NCBI GenBank assembly: GCA_033725935.1
Contig: MU867089.1
Location: forward strand, 124,001-188,000
DNA length: 64,000 bases
From: Cladorrhinum sp. PSN259
Lineage: Eukaryota > Ascomycota > Sordariomycetes > Sordariales > Podosporaceae
Direction of reading: 5' to 3'
Under the pieces are notes generated by a model. The model ran no database searches, was not told where the DNA came from, and was given only the letters and a program-made list of their open reading frames with translations. Below are positions 1 through 12,699 of the stretch, in pieces (the stretch's first letter is position 1; every line of letters starts with the position of its first letter). The position numbers and the translations under genes are program-made.

Positions 1-2034
1 CTCCTTAGAATTATCAAGACCTTGATCTTCTATAACGTCCCAGCTTGTGACTATGACATTGGAGGGAAGTGAGTAATATGCCCTACCAATGATTTAATCC
101 TTTGCGGTACCCCGTATTATCTAACTGATAAAAGGGCGCCACTGGCTCTCACAATACCCTATCTCGACAGAACTCCTAGTATTCTCCTGGATCTAGTGGA
201 TATTATCTTCCCAAGCAGCAATGACATGATGCCAATAGTTTGCTCGTCTTTGGTTCTTCGCAAGATAAATTCCTCATTCACTGACGTGGAACTATGCTTG
301 GAGATCCTTAACAGTTCTGCAAAGACCGCAGAAGGTATGTATACCCATATTTTAAGACGTCAGCTCTGGCTAATATTAATGGCCCATGGGTCCGTTTGTT
401 CAGCCCAAGGTTGCGGGCCTCTAAGCTTAGCAATTCTAGCGAATGATTTGGTGCAAACCCAATACTATTTAGAGGATCACCCAGGGATGTTGAGCGAGCG
501 AACCATCTTCAGTCAGACTCCACTGCACTTGGCTTGCGATAAGCCAGGGGTCTTGAGATTACTTCTTGATCATGCGGATTCGGAATTGCTTAATCATGTT
601 GACAGCAAAGGAGGTTCAGCGCTTCAGTGGGCATTTGCCGTTAGTGGTGCGGATTGCAAGAATCAGAGGTCAGAAACCATGTGCTCTCGGTGCGCTTGTG
701 CTGAGCCCACCTTGCTTCTTCTCAATGCAGGTTCGGTGCTGAGCCTTGACTTCTACGCGTCACTTGGGCAACTTTTGCATCTTGCTTCACATCGATGCAG
801 GAAAAAATTCATACAGCACCTCAGGAAGCAACGAGAGGACTTAAAGGCACTCGCCCTCGTCCATCTCTCAGCGTCAGAAATACACGACTTTGGGCTCGAC
901 TGCGAACATGTTCTCGATTCCGCTATACCGCAAGTTGTTTCAATCTTGAAGCGCCGCGGTGTAAGTATTCCTGCAACCTTGATACCTGAAAATAATAGGT
1001 GTCCAGATTTATCTCTAGTTTATCCAGTCTATCGACTTTTAACAAAGCCGAGTCATGCCGATCTTTTCTTCCAGGCTGGGTTTTGTGATATGGACAGGTG
1101 CCTAGCAGTAAACGTGGGAGCTCGGCTGGAGCTAGTTTACATGCAGTGGCTTGATTCGCATACCACCGGTTTTCTGGATGAGCCATTCGTCTCATCAGCA
1201 CTCACCGCTAGCAGAGTCTTCAATTCCCATGTCGTCTTTTGGCTTCTTGGAAGACTCGCGTGTTTCGAGCTCCGGCATGAATCTAATGCCCACGAGATCA
1301 AGGGTTCTTTTTCTTTTTCAAAGCGTATTTGCTGGTTAGATAAGGACTGGGTCAAAAAGGTTCATGTCCAAGACACGGCGTTCTCCGGAAATCTGGCTGA
1401 TAGTTGTCGGTGCAACTGCTCGATTGATGGCTGTGTGCCATTCACCTATCTTCTAAAATGGATTGATTCAGGTTGGGTAACAAGGGAAGATATTGACTCG
1501 TTAGCGGGCACCTTTAGATATTACCTCACAAACCTGGGTGTTGAACTTGAAGCAGTTCATCACCACGCAGCTTTACGATACATGACTTACACAGCTCTTG
1601 GTATCCCTCATACATGCTGCAATGCCAGAAAGATCATTTTCGGTTACGAAGAGCCTTACCATTCGACAGATGAAATCGACGAGATTCAGGAGGAGCACGC
1701 CGACCCCCTGGCTCTGATGGAAGAGCTTCTGGAAGAGTTTGAGAAACAAGTTGACGCAATCTTTGCAAGAGACGAGAAGGACAAAACGCAAGATCTGGTC
1801 GATTTCTGGAAGTCTACGTGGGTGCAGCGGATGAAGACTATTCTGGACCAGCTAGAAGGCGATGAATTGACTGAGGAGGAGAGGCTGGGTGCTGAAAGTA
1901 TAGGTGTGATATTTGAGGCGGAGATACCAACTGCTAAGCCTATGGCAAGTAGACCGCCGGAGAATCCATATGATCGTCATACCTGGGACCATTGGTATTG
2001 GGAGTTGGATCAGATAGCTCCCGGCGATGTGTGA
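1..2034 (+). CDS. Ankyrin-repeat protein, 5' end outside window
   Basis: Partial gene. The reading frame is already open at base 1. A donor (GTGAGT) at 69 and an acceptor (GACAG) ending at 170 join two in-frame segments, so the visible exons are 1-68 and 171-2034 and the stop is TGA at 2032-2034. No start codon is visible, so the true start lies to the left. Around 520-640 the protein reads TPLHLACDKPGVLRLLLDHA followed by a Gly-Gly-Ser-Ala-Leu-Gln stretch, which is one clear ankyrin repeat plus a weak second one. The C-terminal third is acidic (many Glu/Asp around 1660-1800) and ends without a recognisable domain. Ankyrin repeats bind proteins. Fungal genomes carry many such single-copy, fast-evolving proteins of unknown job, and I cannot assign one here. 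The family call is fairly safe; the function is unknown. Confidence 0.7.
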
Positions 2035-2686
2035 TAAGGGTTTAATACCACTGCTGGTAACGAAGGAAAAACCTCTGTCAAGTCTTGCGGTGACGACATA
2101 GGCGGGTGTTGGTGGTTTGATTTTATTTCTGTTTTGGTTTTCAATCTCAATGCCTTCAGACTAGTCTAATTTCCTAGTTTTACTCTTGAAATATTGTTGG
2201 TAGTACTCGAATGGAATAGGCGCAAGGCTTGTTTTTCTTCTTCTTTTTTTCCCTCCTTTCTTCTCATGCTACTGAACACGGCTATGGCGCGGGAAAGGAC
2301 AAGTCACAAATGCGCCTGCTAGCAGTATGAGATACACTAGGTACTAAACAGTCAAGCCAGCTGGCTGGCATTTTGTATACGCAGTTTCTTTTCCCAATAC
2401 GAGTGAGTTACTTTTCCTCTCCTATGACTGACAGCTTACTTCATAAGCGTACGAGGGGACACACCAAAGCGATGACTACATACATAGCGACGTTGTTCCT
2501 ATTTTATATGGAGCCTGATTTGCTACAAAGTCTTTCTTTAAAACAGACATGAGTGATAACCGTTTACAATCAAATGGGGGGTGGGGCAAGGGTCTTTCAA
2601 AACTTATATCTAGTGGTCAGGTCAGACTAATAAGGTTTGAACTTGAGAATTTCATTAGCATCATGACTGGAAACGAAGAGAAGAAG

Positions 2687-2688
<2 letters not shown>

Positions 2689-2715
<27 letters not shown>
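2689..2715. repeat. Poly-A homopolymer, 27 nt
   Basis: An uninterrupted run of 27 A residues in intergenic DNA. No target-site duplication, tRNA-like or reverse-transcriptase sequence was seen next to it, so I do not read it as the tail of a retroposon. Confidence 0.8.
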
Positions 2716-2717
<2 letters not shown>

Positions 2718-3291
2718 GAAGAAATAGTATACCGGTGACTTTTTGTTCACAGTCTTGAGGGCTCGTTGGCTCCAGGACACAGCCGCAATTTCAGACTCAT
2801 TTTAATGTACTACTTTTGAAAGTTTTATGTTGGTTTGATGGATTGGGATCAGTTTGAAAATCTCTTCTTGAATTTCAGTAAAGAGAATTAATGTAGTACT
2901 ACAAGTTCGTGAAATGCAAATATATATGTAAATATATCAACAGATAGTGGATAATGAATGGAAGTCCTAAAGAGGGGGGAAGTACCTACATGTAGCTAGG
3001 ACAGCGCCGTTTTGTAAAAAAAAAAAAAAAAAACTATACTGACTTGAACGCATTTCTTCGTGTTGAAAAAAAAAAGTGCTTAGGAAGGGTCCGCTGAATT
3101 GCACCATCATGTTATGGAATATCAATGAGTTAGATACATGGACAACCCGGAACCTTAAGTTGAATATAATTAGAGCCTCTGCAATAGCCGCGCTTGCACA
3201 ACTAGTTCCCAAGAGAACGGATAACTCTATACTAACTGACTAACTATCTACCTAGGTAGTAATGTTACTGAGCAAGTCTTTCCAGAGAATG

Positions 3292-3314
3292 AAATAAATA
3301 AATAAATAAATAAA
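3292..3314. repeat. (AAAT)n microsatellite
   Basis: Five to six tandem AAAT units in AT-rich intergenic sequence. There is no coding overlap. Confidence 0.75.
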
Positions 3315-3664
3315 AGTATCACTCTTCTGCCACATATGGTGTGATATCCATAAGCCTAGATGATGATGATGATGATGTTCTAGCTAAACATCTCACTGCA
3401 ATATTGCTATACTCACTCAGACGTCTTACTTTCCCTGCTATCTACCAAGGTGACAACTTCATTATGTACATGGCGCAAGACAAATCATGGATCATCATGA
3501 TCATATGCTCTCAAAGAAGCGAGGAGTTTCATCTCAGCGATGAGCTTTGATTGTATCACAGCCTGTCTATTCTGGATGCTCACATCTATCTGTGATGCAG
3601 TTGACTCCTGAACAAGGCAAGCCGCTAACCGAGCTGCGAAGGACAAACCATGGTGATCTATCAA

Positions 3665-4030
3665 TACAATCTAATGCTTGAACGTTTGTTAGCGTGGTAC
3701 ACGCCCCCATTCACACTTTCCTATGCCTATTTCTCTTATTTATAAGCTCGTTCAGCTTCTGTTAATGCATTCATAACTCCTTTCTACGCATATTCGGCTT
3801 TTGTTGATGCATTCATAACTCTTTTCTACGCATATTCAGCTTTTATTAATGCATTCCTGACTCCTTTCTACGCATATTGGATATCCCAACCAGCATAGAT
3901 AATTCCTTGCGTATTGACCATCTTCTAATTTGGGATTTTCAATACCTTACGGTTTGCATCCTTGCTTGTTTCTGTTCTTAGTTTTATAGGACATGTACCG
4001 AGCTAACAAACGTTCAAGCATTAGATTGTA
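3665..4030. mobile_element. MITE-like element with near-perfect terminal inverted repeats and TA flanks
   Basis: Bases 3663-3693 and 4002-4032 are perfect reverse complements over 31 nt. Taking TA at 3665-3666 and 4029-4030 as the duplicated target leaves a 362-bp element (3667-4028) whose termini begin CAATCTAATGCTTG and are 27 bp long. After a 2-nt mismatch the complementarity continues for 6 bp (3696-3701 with 3994-3999). The flanking AA and TT fit insertion into an AATATT site. There is no transposase ORF inside. A TA duplication and 27-bp ends are typical of non-autonomous Tc1/mariner-type elements of fungi, but these termini are not a family I recognise. The core carries a 42-bp triplicate. 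Confidence 0.75.
3751..3876. repeat. Three tandem 42-bp repeats inside the inverted-repeat element
   Basis: Copies start at 3751, 3793 and 3835 with an exact 42-bp period. Each reads roughly TTCAGCTTYTRTTAATGCAT then a C/T-rich half ending in CTACGCATA. Copies differ from one another at only a few positions, mostly transitions (C/T and G/A), for example TTCAGC versus TTCGGC and TTAATG versus TTGATG. All three copies lie between the inverted termini. Confidence 0.85.
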
Positions 4031-4032
4031 TT

Positions 4033-7000
4033 AAACAACCATCACTGCAACACCCTGGATAACATCTACTCAAACGGTCGTGCATATATGCCTCATCTTC
4101 AGAGGACAATCACTAGCACGTGTAATCCATGTGGCTCCGATAGATATATGCGCGCCAGACGCAGAGGCAGACACGCGAACACACACACATGTATATACAT
4201 GTACTATGCAAAAATCTCCGGCTCGACCCGGCCACTTCGGCAAGAAGCATTCATCCCTCATCCATCCACGCTAATTCAACCCCACAAACCAATGGCTATC
4301 TCGATGTCCCAGAGATGATAGATCGGAGGACCAGAGAAGAGGGCGAGGTAGTATCAGCCCCAGAGCCTGTCACGGATCTGTGCAGTGTGATTCCTTGGGT
4401 AGCCGGAAAGTTTTTGATTGTATCAAGAAGGAAAGATGTATGTTCCAAGCGAAGGGGAACATCGAGCAGCAAGTGTGGATGTGATGCGTATTGTGCGCCC
4501 CAACCAACCCAACCCAGAAAAGGAAAGAAAAGAGATTGTGGATGGTTACAACTGCACCCCAGTTCTCGCTTAGACGTCAAATCGGAAGCAAAGGGAAACA
4601 GAAAAGACAAAATGCAGGTTGAGAGAGGAGGTGAAAAAAATCGCCGAGCAAGTCACCGGCTCCTCTCTCAAATTGGACAGGCAAAAGGAAGATTGGGGGC
4701 AACCGCAAGCAACAAAAATAAATGACAGCAAAAAGCACAATTAAAGCCGCCCACTGACGCCGCTCCCCCTCCCAGTCATATCCTCGCAAAACCCTCTCCC
4801 ATGACCCGTATCTGAGATTGGAAAGTGCAGCCAAAGTATGCTTGCGAACAAGGGAAAAATCAACACGCGACCGGTACGATGACCCGAAGTTAGTGCAACA
4901 TCATAAATACCCTATTGGCTATCCACAGAACACAGACGAACAGACGAAAGCGGGGGTATATGAGAGACGAGATATGGTGTGCATTTTACCTTCCTTGCTT
5001 CCGCCGTGCTTGTTTGGTTGACACCTTGAACCGCCCTCGAAGTGTATCGATCAGCCTGATCGATTTAACCCGTCAAACAGCCCCACTTGTCAAAGTGAGC
5101 GGTGCGGGCACAGGCGACAAGTTGATCATTTTCACTTGGTGAAATGGTGCTTGTGACCAGAAGGGATACGAACGGAAACAGCTTTAGCAAGAGAAACACG
5201 CTACACAACCAAGTAGTACGCATAACGCGCAATCATTATGCTCTACTCAGGTTGTGTAACCTGAGATAAGAGGCCATGACCGCTGACAGCACGGGCTGTC
5301 CATGGGCTGAACGTTGCTGAAGTGGCATGTTTCTGACGTCTGTCTTGACGAGGGATCCGGGGCGGTGGGCGTGCACACAGCATGAAGGGTTGTAGCATCG
5401 CGGAGTGGTTGCTGTAGGTGAGATAGAGATGCTCCCATTGGGTGGGAGTTCATCCGACAGGAACAAGACCTGCCAGTTCCTGGTTGCCTCCTAAGTGGAT
5501 GTGATGGGCGGGATGCATGAATGCGGGAACAAGAGATCAAAAAGGGTTCCGATCCAAGCCCGTGACTCTGACCCAATCAGGCAAGTTCGACATCAGAATA
5601 ATGTAATCGTCGCCTCTATATATGAGCGTCTGTCGATCTTGGGCAAATCTGTCGCGAAGGATGGGGAGGATGGCAGACCAAGTAAGGCCGAGCTGAGTTC
5701 AGAGCCCAACCTTACAGACAATATATTGAGATCTGAGACGAGGTGAGCAACTATCACGACAGATCGTAACGTCGAGCGCAGAATGACGATAGGCTGACCA
5801 CTTGGCGACCTACCAACCCTCTCCAGCACGCTTGCTCCCTCCCTCAGCGGCTCGCTGACCCAGGATTTGAGGTGGTAGCAGTTCGGAATAGGGTGGCAGC
5901 GGGGGAGGAAAGGTTCCAGCCGTTGTTCGGTGGAGGAACAATTGGTCCAGGGCAAGACGGCCAGGTACCACCCACATTCCGTTGTACTGCGGATAATTGT
6001 CGGTTAGACAAGCCAATATGTCCAATTCGGAAGCTCGAGAGAGGACGGATCGAATCGAGCCGCGTAACCCCCCAAGGACGGCTGGCTTATCGAATGAAGC
6101 TAGGTTCGATGTCACACTCTTGCACCCAGTCGTATGCGGATGGCCATGTTGGGTTGGTTGAGAGAGAGACAAATGTTCAGGGTCGCACAGCGCGAAAATG
6201 CAAAAGTGACAGGTGCAAGCTGGGCTGACAGTTCCGAACAATCCGAACACTGGGCTCGAATCCAATCTCATCTAGGGGAGGCTTGGTGTCGATGCTGGTG
6301 ACGGTGACTCTTGCTGGGGAGGAGTCCATCCAATATAGAGCCGGTTCGCGTTAGCATGAATATGCAAGAGAAGGCCCCAAGACTTCTTTTGAGACGGTAG
6401 GATAACTGTGAAGGCTATGTAGGTCTGAGGTCTGGAGGGCAACATTGGAAAACTGTGGGGAGGGCGGGACAGCGAGGAGCAAAAAACGCCGAAAGGATCA
6501 AATGTTTCCGTTTCGAACAGCAATATGCTTGGCATCCGCAATCATGATGCTGATGACTGTGAAATGAGGGATTGAGGTTAAAGATGACAGAACGAATTGA
6601 GCTCCACAGCAGAGGGGCATTTGCGCCTATCCCAAGTGGGTATAGTGGGGCACTCACAGAGTTTGGTCGGTCACGTCGACCATCCATCAAGACCAGAAGA
6701 GAGCAGGTTGCAACCAACCTTTCCTCAGAACCTTCCAGGCTTCTTGCATCCAGCCTTGAGGGGAGCCTATTTTCTCACCGCGATTGTGATTTGTGAACTT
6801 TCAGTTTTCTCCATGATCCAGACTATACACACCCAATGGGTGTCTGGAAGTCGTCAATGAATGCATTGGATGTCGGCGAGCCAAAGTCGCTTCGGTCCCA
6901 GCGCGTCCCGGCTTTTGGGACTCGCTCCTTTCTCGGGGCTTGCCAAACCGAATCTGGCCCGGGGCCCCGCAACTGTCAACTTCATCAAGCATTTCAAGTT

Positions 7001-8526
7001 CCCAAGTACTGGTTGTTCGCCCGTCTCGAAATCTCCCCAAGCCTGAACAAAAACGGCAGGATTCGTTCATATCGCACAGATCCCGTGGATAGAGAGACCC
7101 GGGGTAATAATAGCGAGTGGCAGTAGATCTCGCATCGACTTGAAAGCCGGCGTATTCTCGGAATTTACCATGCCCGCAGTCTAGTTGGAGGAAGATGCTG
7201 GCCGCTCGCTCGTGGCCGGACTTCGCGAATACAATTATATCCGCGCTGCAGACACAAATGTGGTGCATGTGCAGGTGTGGTTGTCAGTCACACACATTTT
7301 GGTGATAATTTGTGCTCCATCCGCCCAACTTCCCCAGTGTGTCTGGGTGCCAGGTTCTCCGCAAGAGGAGGAGGGGTGGCGCCCGTGCGCCGCACAGCGC
7401 TCTGTCATCATCCATGTCTGTAATCCGTACTTGATACACAGAACTCGCAATGCGACAACATGGAAGATATGTATATCCTACATGCCTACGGGTACACACC
7501 GGTTGGTCGGAGGCGTTACCTAGGATGGCAACTCCTTCCTTGACTGGCTGTTCGCGTGTGGCTTGCTTCAGCTGCATGCTGACCTGCGTACTGCTTGATG
7601 CATGCATGGGAAGAGGAGCTGGAGGTCTATAGCGGAACCTGCAAAGGGTGAATTATAGATGTCGACAAGGTTGGCCTTCACAGTCGGCCCGCTTAGTCTT
7701 CCACGTTTTCCCCCCTTGGACCTACCTCCTGCCTTCTCTCCGTGGGCAATCTATTTGCTCCATAGACGGAATTGATTCCAACCTTCTTTTTCCCTGTTCC
7801 CCCGCGAAATTACCTTTCGGCGATATATTGCCCGCCCACTCACATCCATCCAATACCGCGAGAGGGCATCTCCCATCCCATGACTCCCGCCCGCGTTCAG
7901 GAATCATCATCGTCAGCGTCTCCGTGATCGAGAAGAGCAGCCAAGAGAAAAAAGGAAAACCAAAACTTGTTCGGTATTGCGAGGTGGCTCCCTGTCACTA
8001 GCGTCCCACGCTGCAGTCTAACCTTCAACGTCCCTGTCAGTGGCGCCCTGCCATCCCGGCTGCTTCACTGCACTCTAGTCTCTTGGAAACAGCACCTGGA
8101 CAGCCATGCTACCCCACAATTCAATCGCCGAAAACGCTTCCTGTCGCTAGTTCTGCTAGACCCTTCACTCAATGACCCACCGCGGTGGGCTTGGGATCCA
8201 GGACGCTTTGCTAAACGTTGGGAACGCCATTGTTTTTTCCTCGTGCGCGTGCTTCTGCTTCTGCTTCTCCTGGTCATCCTCCTCAACCAGCGTCTTCTTC
8301 TCCTGACCGAGCCTCGCCATTGCTCCTGTACCCCGGGGGACATGTCGACGACGACCCGCCACACAAGCTACTGCTCCTGACGCAATCACCCACCCGATAT
8401 ACTATGAAATGATACTTCTGCGTATCTCAGCACACAATCGTCGCAGAGAAGAGTGTTGGGTTCTCCGTCTCCTCTAGGACCCCCAGATAGCTTCCATTGT
8501 TTATTTCGCCCGAGAGAGCTTTCGCC
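4033..8526. other. 4.5-kb gene-free region and leader of the zinc-cluster gene
   Basis: Many short ORFs occur on both strands (the longest about 155 codons), but none has a recognisable domain, a good start context or a coherent exon chain. I annotate no gene. An alternating AC/AT tract lies near 4175-4200. From about 7700 to 8526 the + strand becomes strongly pyrimidine-rich (for example 8225-8310), which is typical of a filamentous-fungal promoter and long 5' leader. The region before the regulator's ATG at 8527 is therefore probably its control region. Confidence 0.5.
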
Positions 8527-11500
8527 ATGTCACCCAGCGACCCCCAGTCCGGCTTCAAGAACTTCCCGTCTCTTGACATCGAATTCTCTCCGCACACCGA
8601 CGGAGCCGACGACGAGCCTCGGGCCACACACCAACAGTCGGCCGCAGCCGAACAAGCTCTCAAACTGGAGACTACAAACGAGATATTAGACTCAATTACA
8701 GCAGTAGTAACGCACGACCTAGTAGATACATCCAACTTTGGCGATTTTCACTTTCCCTACCAGAACTCCCTGGGAGACTCACCCATGGGGGGTCTACCTC
8801 CATCCACCTTCGATGATCACGGCCCAGAGGCGTTTGCCGGCGCGGAGCCGCCTTCGATCTCACCAATGCAAGACCAACAAAACGTGGGCCCTTCCATAAC
8901 GGTCCAAACATCCGGCTATGGCCATCTGAATGGACGCCGCAATTCTAGTATCGAGGTGTCCGAGAATGGAACCCCCGATAGTAACAATGGTGGAAATTCT
9001 CTGGAGGATCCCATGTCGGACGAATTTGGCCTTGCAACGGGCGGGTTGGGAGATGGGACGGATATGGGTGGGAAATCTGTCAAGGGTGACAAGACCGACG
9101 CAACACCAGCATGGAGCGAGCTGAAAACAAAAGCTGGAAAGGAGCGCAAACGGCTGCCATTAGCTTGCATTGCTTGCCGTCGAAAGAAAATTCGATGTTC
9201 CGGAGAAAAACCCGCGTGCAAACATTGCCTTCGGTCTCGTATTCCTTGCGTGTACAAGGTAACTGCTCGCAAGGCCGCCCCCAGAACCGACTACATGGCC
9301 ATGCTCGATAAGAGGCTCAAGCGAATGGAAGATCGCATCATCAAAATTGTCCCAAAAGCGGAGCAGGACGTCGTGACGACATCTGTGACTAGAGCAGTTG
9401 TCAAACCCGCCATCCCGGGAACTCTGACGGGTGGAAATGGAAAAGGGGCGGCCGCGAAGAAACGGGGCGCTGACGAAGCATTCGGCCCTGACCTAGACAA
9501 TTGGGCACGCGCGCCATCACGATCCAAACTCGATGGACCCCACAAACCCTCCACGATCCTAGTCCAAGAGGCTGAAGAGAGCAAACTTCTACTCGAGGGA
9601 GGTGATGCTCTTCCGTCCAAGGAGATTCAAGAACACCTTGCTGAGGTGTTTTTCGAGAACATCTATGGTCAAGCATACCACATCCTCCACAAACCAAGCT
9701 TCATGAGAAAGCTCAAGTAGGTTAACCTGCTTCCCGTGCCCCATATGTTTGATGCTGACAGTGATTGGCCTGACCAGAGCTGGAGCCCTTCCACCGGTCT
9801 TGATACTTTCAGTTTGCGCCATTGCGGCTCGCTTCTCTAACCACCCAAAACTCAATACCAACCCCAACTTCCTCCGGGGAGAAGAATGGGCTGCAACTGC
9901 CCGCGATATTGTCACGAAACGATATGAGTGGCCTAACATTACTATCCTGACGTGTTTGCTAATCCTGGGCCTGCATGAGTTTGGTACGTGCCACGGAGGA
10001 CGAAGCTGGTCTCTGGGAGGACAAGCGATTCGTATGGCCTTTGCGCTTCAACTCCACAAGGACCTCGAGCACGACCCACTGAGAGTGAACGGAAAGACGC
10101 AACTTAGTTTCATTGACCGTGAAATCCGGAGACGAACGATGTGGGCTTGCTTTTTGATGGACCGCTTCAACTCGTCGGGAACCGACCGGCCGACATTCAT
10201 CAGGGAGGAGACACTCAAGATTCCACTTCCAATTCGAGAGAAGAATTTCCAGTATGACATGCCGGGACCTACAGAGACCCTAAGTGGACAAATTCTAGAG
10301 CCAGGCTCCGAGGATCAGATTGCCGAAGCAAAAAATAATATGGGAGTGGCTGCTTGGATGATCAAGGTCATTGCACTTTGGGGCCGCATTATCGGGTATC
10401 TCAATCAGGGCGGCAAGGAACTGGACCCCCATCCAATGTGGCACCCGGACTCGGAATATGCGAAACTGATCAAACAAACCGAGGAATTCGAACTGCCCGA
10501 GTCGTTGGCATACACACCGGAGAACCTGCACTTGCATGAAACGGATAACATGGCAAACCAATTCCTGTTTTTACACATATCCATGCAGCAAAACATCCTA
10601 TTCATGAACCGATTCGCTGTATCATCCCCGAATGGCAACTCGCACCAAGATGTACCAAAGTCCTTCGTCACCAAGGCGGGTGCAAAAGCATTTGCGGCAG
10701 CCAACCGTATATCAGAGTTGCTCAAAGATGCCGAGTCTCACTTCATCACGGCCCCCTTCACCGGGTACTGCGCATTTCTATCCAGCACTGTTCACATTTT
10801 TGGGATATTCTCTGGCAACCCCACGCTCGAAGCGACATCCAAGAGAAATCTGGGAACTAACGTCAAGTTTATTGGCAAGATGAAGCGATACTGGGGCATG
10901 TTCCACTGGATGTCGGAGAACCTTCGGGAACAGTATCGGACGTGTGCCGATGCCGCAAGGCAAGGGAATCCTGCCAGTGAGAACGCTGCATCGCCCATAT
11001 TCCAGTATGGAGACTGGTTTGATCGGTATCCACATGGTGTGTCCCAGTCGGACTTTCATGATCCGGCCACGGGCAAGAAGAAAGAAAAAGGGGACGACGC
11101 AGTTCTCGAACAGAAACCGGAACTTCATACAGTTGAAGAATTCTTCACCACACTCTCCCCACAGAGCGGAGAGAACGTTCACGCGAATGGGATGGGCCGG
11201 CCTGGACAGAATATGAAGCGCAAGTCTGTTGCTCGAAAAGCGAGCGCAACATCAACTAGAGGAGGGGGAGGACCGGATCAGGGGTTGTCGCCCTTACAGA
11301 CTGACTTTACTAGACATCATCCGGGAGCGACAGCCGAACAAATCCATGCGGCAAGACTACACCATCGATCATTCTCTGCCAATGGTGGGCTTGGTGGCGG
11401 CACGAGCGGGTCTTTCAATCCTCTTACTGTTCACTCGCTTCATGCGCTGTCGCCTGTCTCACCAGTTCATATGTCTCACCATCACCACCACGGCCACCCG

Positions 11501-11959
11501 CCGGGGTCATTCTTCTCACCGGACCCGTTCGCTATGCCGCTGACTGCGCATGGGCTGCCACAACTAGATCGGCAGCTAGTTTTCGGCGCGTACGGGAATA
11601 GTGTTGACCCAGGACTGAATTCGCTGGCTGGATGGGGACCGCCGCAGGAACATGGTGATGGTGGGAGAGATCATCATGGCCATGGTCACGGCAGTAGGCA
11701 TGGCGCTGGAAGAGGAGGTGGCGGCGGCGGACATCATGGTCATCATGGGGGACACCATGACGCGGCGCTGCATGCTGCGTTTGGGGAGCCCAGCTCAGCG
11801 TGGTTCATGCCGTTCAATATGGAACCGCCAGAGATTGGGTCGGATTTAGGAGTTGGTGGGGTGGGAGGCTTGGATGGCTTTGCGAGCATGTTTGGCGGGA
11901 TGGGGGGAGGTGGGGGAGGCGCAGGTGCTGGAAGTGGAGGGATGCATCATGGACATTAA
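8527..11959 (+). CDS. Zn(II)2Cys6 transcription factor with fungal-specific TF domain
   Basis: Exons 8527-9716 and 9778-11959 give 1123 residues. The donor is GTAGGT and the acceptor GACCAG; the join reads MRKL-K-AGALPP. The zinc cluster spans residues 214-241, with cysteines at 214, 217, 224, 231, 234 and 241 and a basic RRKKIR loop. It is followed by a short basic linker and a coiled segment (MLDKRLKRMEDRI). The middle holds the fungal transcription-factor domain, with blocks HILHKPSFMR and GGRSWSLGGQAIRMAFAL. The last ~200 residues are low-complexity His, Gly and Ser, ending in Gly-rich runs and HHGH. Such proteins bind CGG-type half-sites in the nucleus. I do not recognise the ortholog group. 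The first ATG after the pyrimidine-rich leader was taken as start. The neighbouring Kri1 gene is convergent. Confidence 0.9.
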
Positions 11960-12699
11960 GTAGGTCGTATACTGACCGCGTATACGTTTTTGGATGGCTG
12001 TTTTGGATGCCATTCTTCGGCAGTGTTTTTCTTTTGTGGTGCGCATCTATGAACTTTAAACAGAAGCAAAGCAGGCGAGCGACCAGCACACACCAAAGCA
12101 TGTGGAAGGACAGGCACGGAGCTTGGGGGGACGACAACCGACGAAGTTTATTTTATCAACCATCAAACACAACAAACTATTACATACATTAGCATATGGA
12201 GGAATGCAAAAAGCAGGAAAGGATAGGCTTCTGGCGGATTTCATTGGATTCATGGGTTTTTCTTTTGGGTATTGGTTGAGCGAGCAAGCAAGCAAGCAGC
12301 TGGGCAGGAATAAGGAACTGGGGGTTATGGCTGGCTAGGTACTTGGTTGCGATCTCTGTGGCTTTTTATTCCCTTGGTTGCGAAAGTGTGGTGTATAAGA
12401 GCGAGAAATAAGTGCGATACTACTGATCGAGAATTGACCGACTTGAGAACTACAATTTCTCACACGATCCACTTGCTGAAGATTTCGAAACCGAACCATC
12501 ATTCTCAATGATCACAAAGGGCCAAGGTATTACACCAGTATGAAGTAAACGTGAAATGCCAGCCGCTATCTTCAAGAGAATTTCGCAAATATAAACAAGA
12601 GATACATCAAAGCATACAAGATAGACCCCCTCTTTGCGAGAACAAACAGAAAACCCTAAATACTAAAAGATTTTAGGGACAACCGCCCATCTGAATAGC
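11960..12699. other. Convergent 3' intergenic region
   Basis: This 740-bp stretch lies between the 3' ends of the zinc-cluster gene and Kri1. It should contain both 3' untranslated regions. No further gene or strong structure was seen. Confidence 0.6.

Larger units (their letters stand above)
2035..3664. other. Gene-free stretch downstream of the ankyrin gene
   Basis: No ORF here looks like a gene. The stretch is AT-rich and contains an A27 run (2689-2715), A-runs near 3019-3034 and 3067-3075, an (AAAT)n tract at about 3292-3314 and a short (GAT)n tract at about 3359-3376. The 3' untranslated region of the ankyrin gene must lie in its first few hundred bases. Confidence 0.6.

Noticed and set aside
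2689..2715. Poly-A run as a retroposon tail
   Set aside because: No reverse-transcriptase sequence, internal promoter or target duplication was seen upstream.
5593..6271. 120- and 153-codon ORFs on the minus strand
   Set aside because: No domain; they overlap each other in different frames, as expected of moderately GC-rich non-coding DNA.
6240..6275. GGCTCGAATCC resembling a B box
   Set aside because: No stem pairing and no A box at a suitable distance.
8527..11959. Naming the first zinc-cluster protein XlnR or AmyR
   Set aside because: The zinc-cluster cysteine spacing is general and the flanking residues differ from what I recall of those regulators; no specific name is justified.
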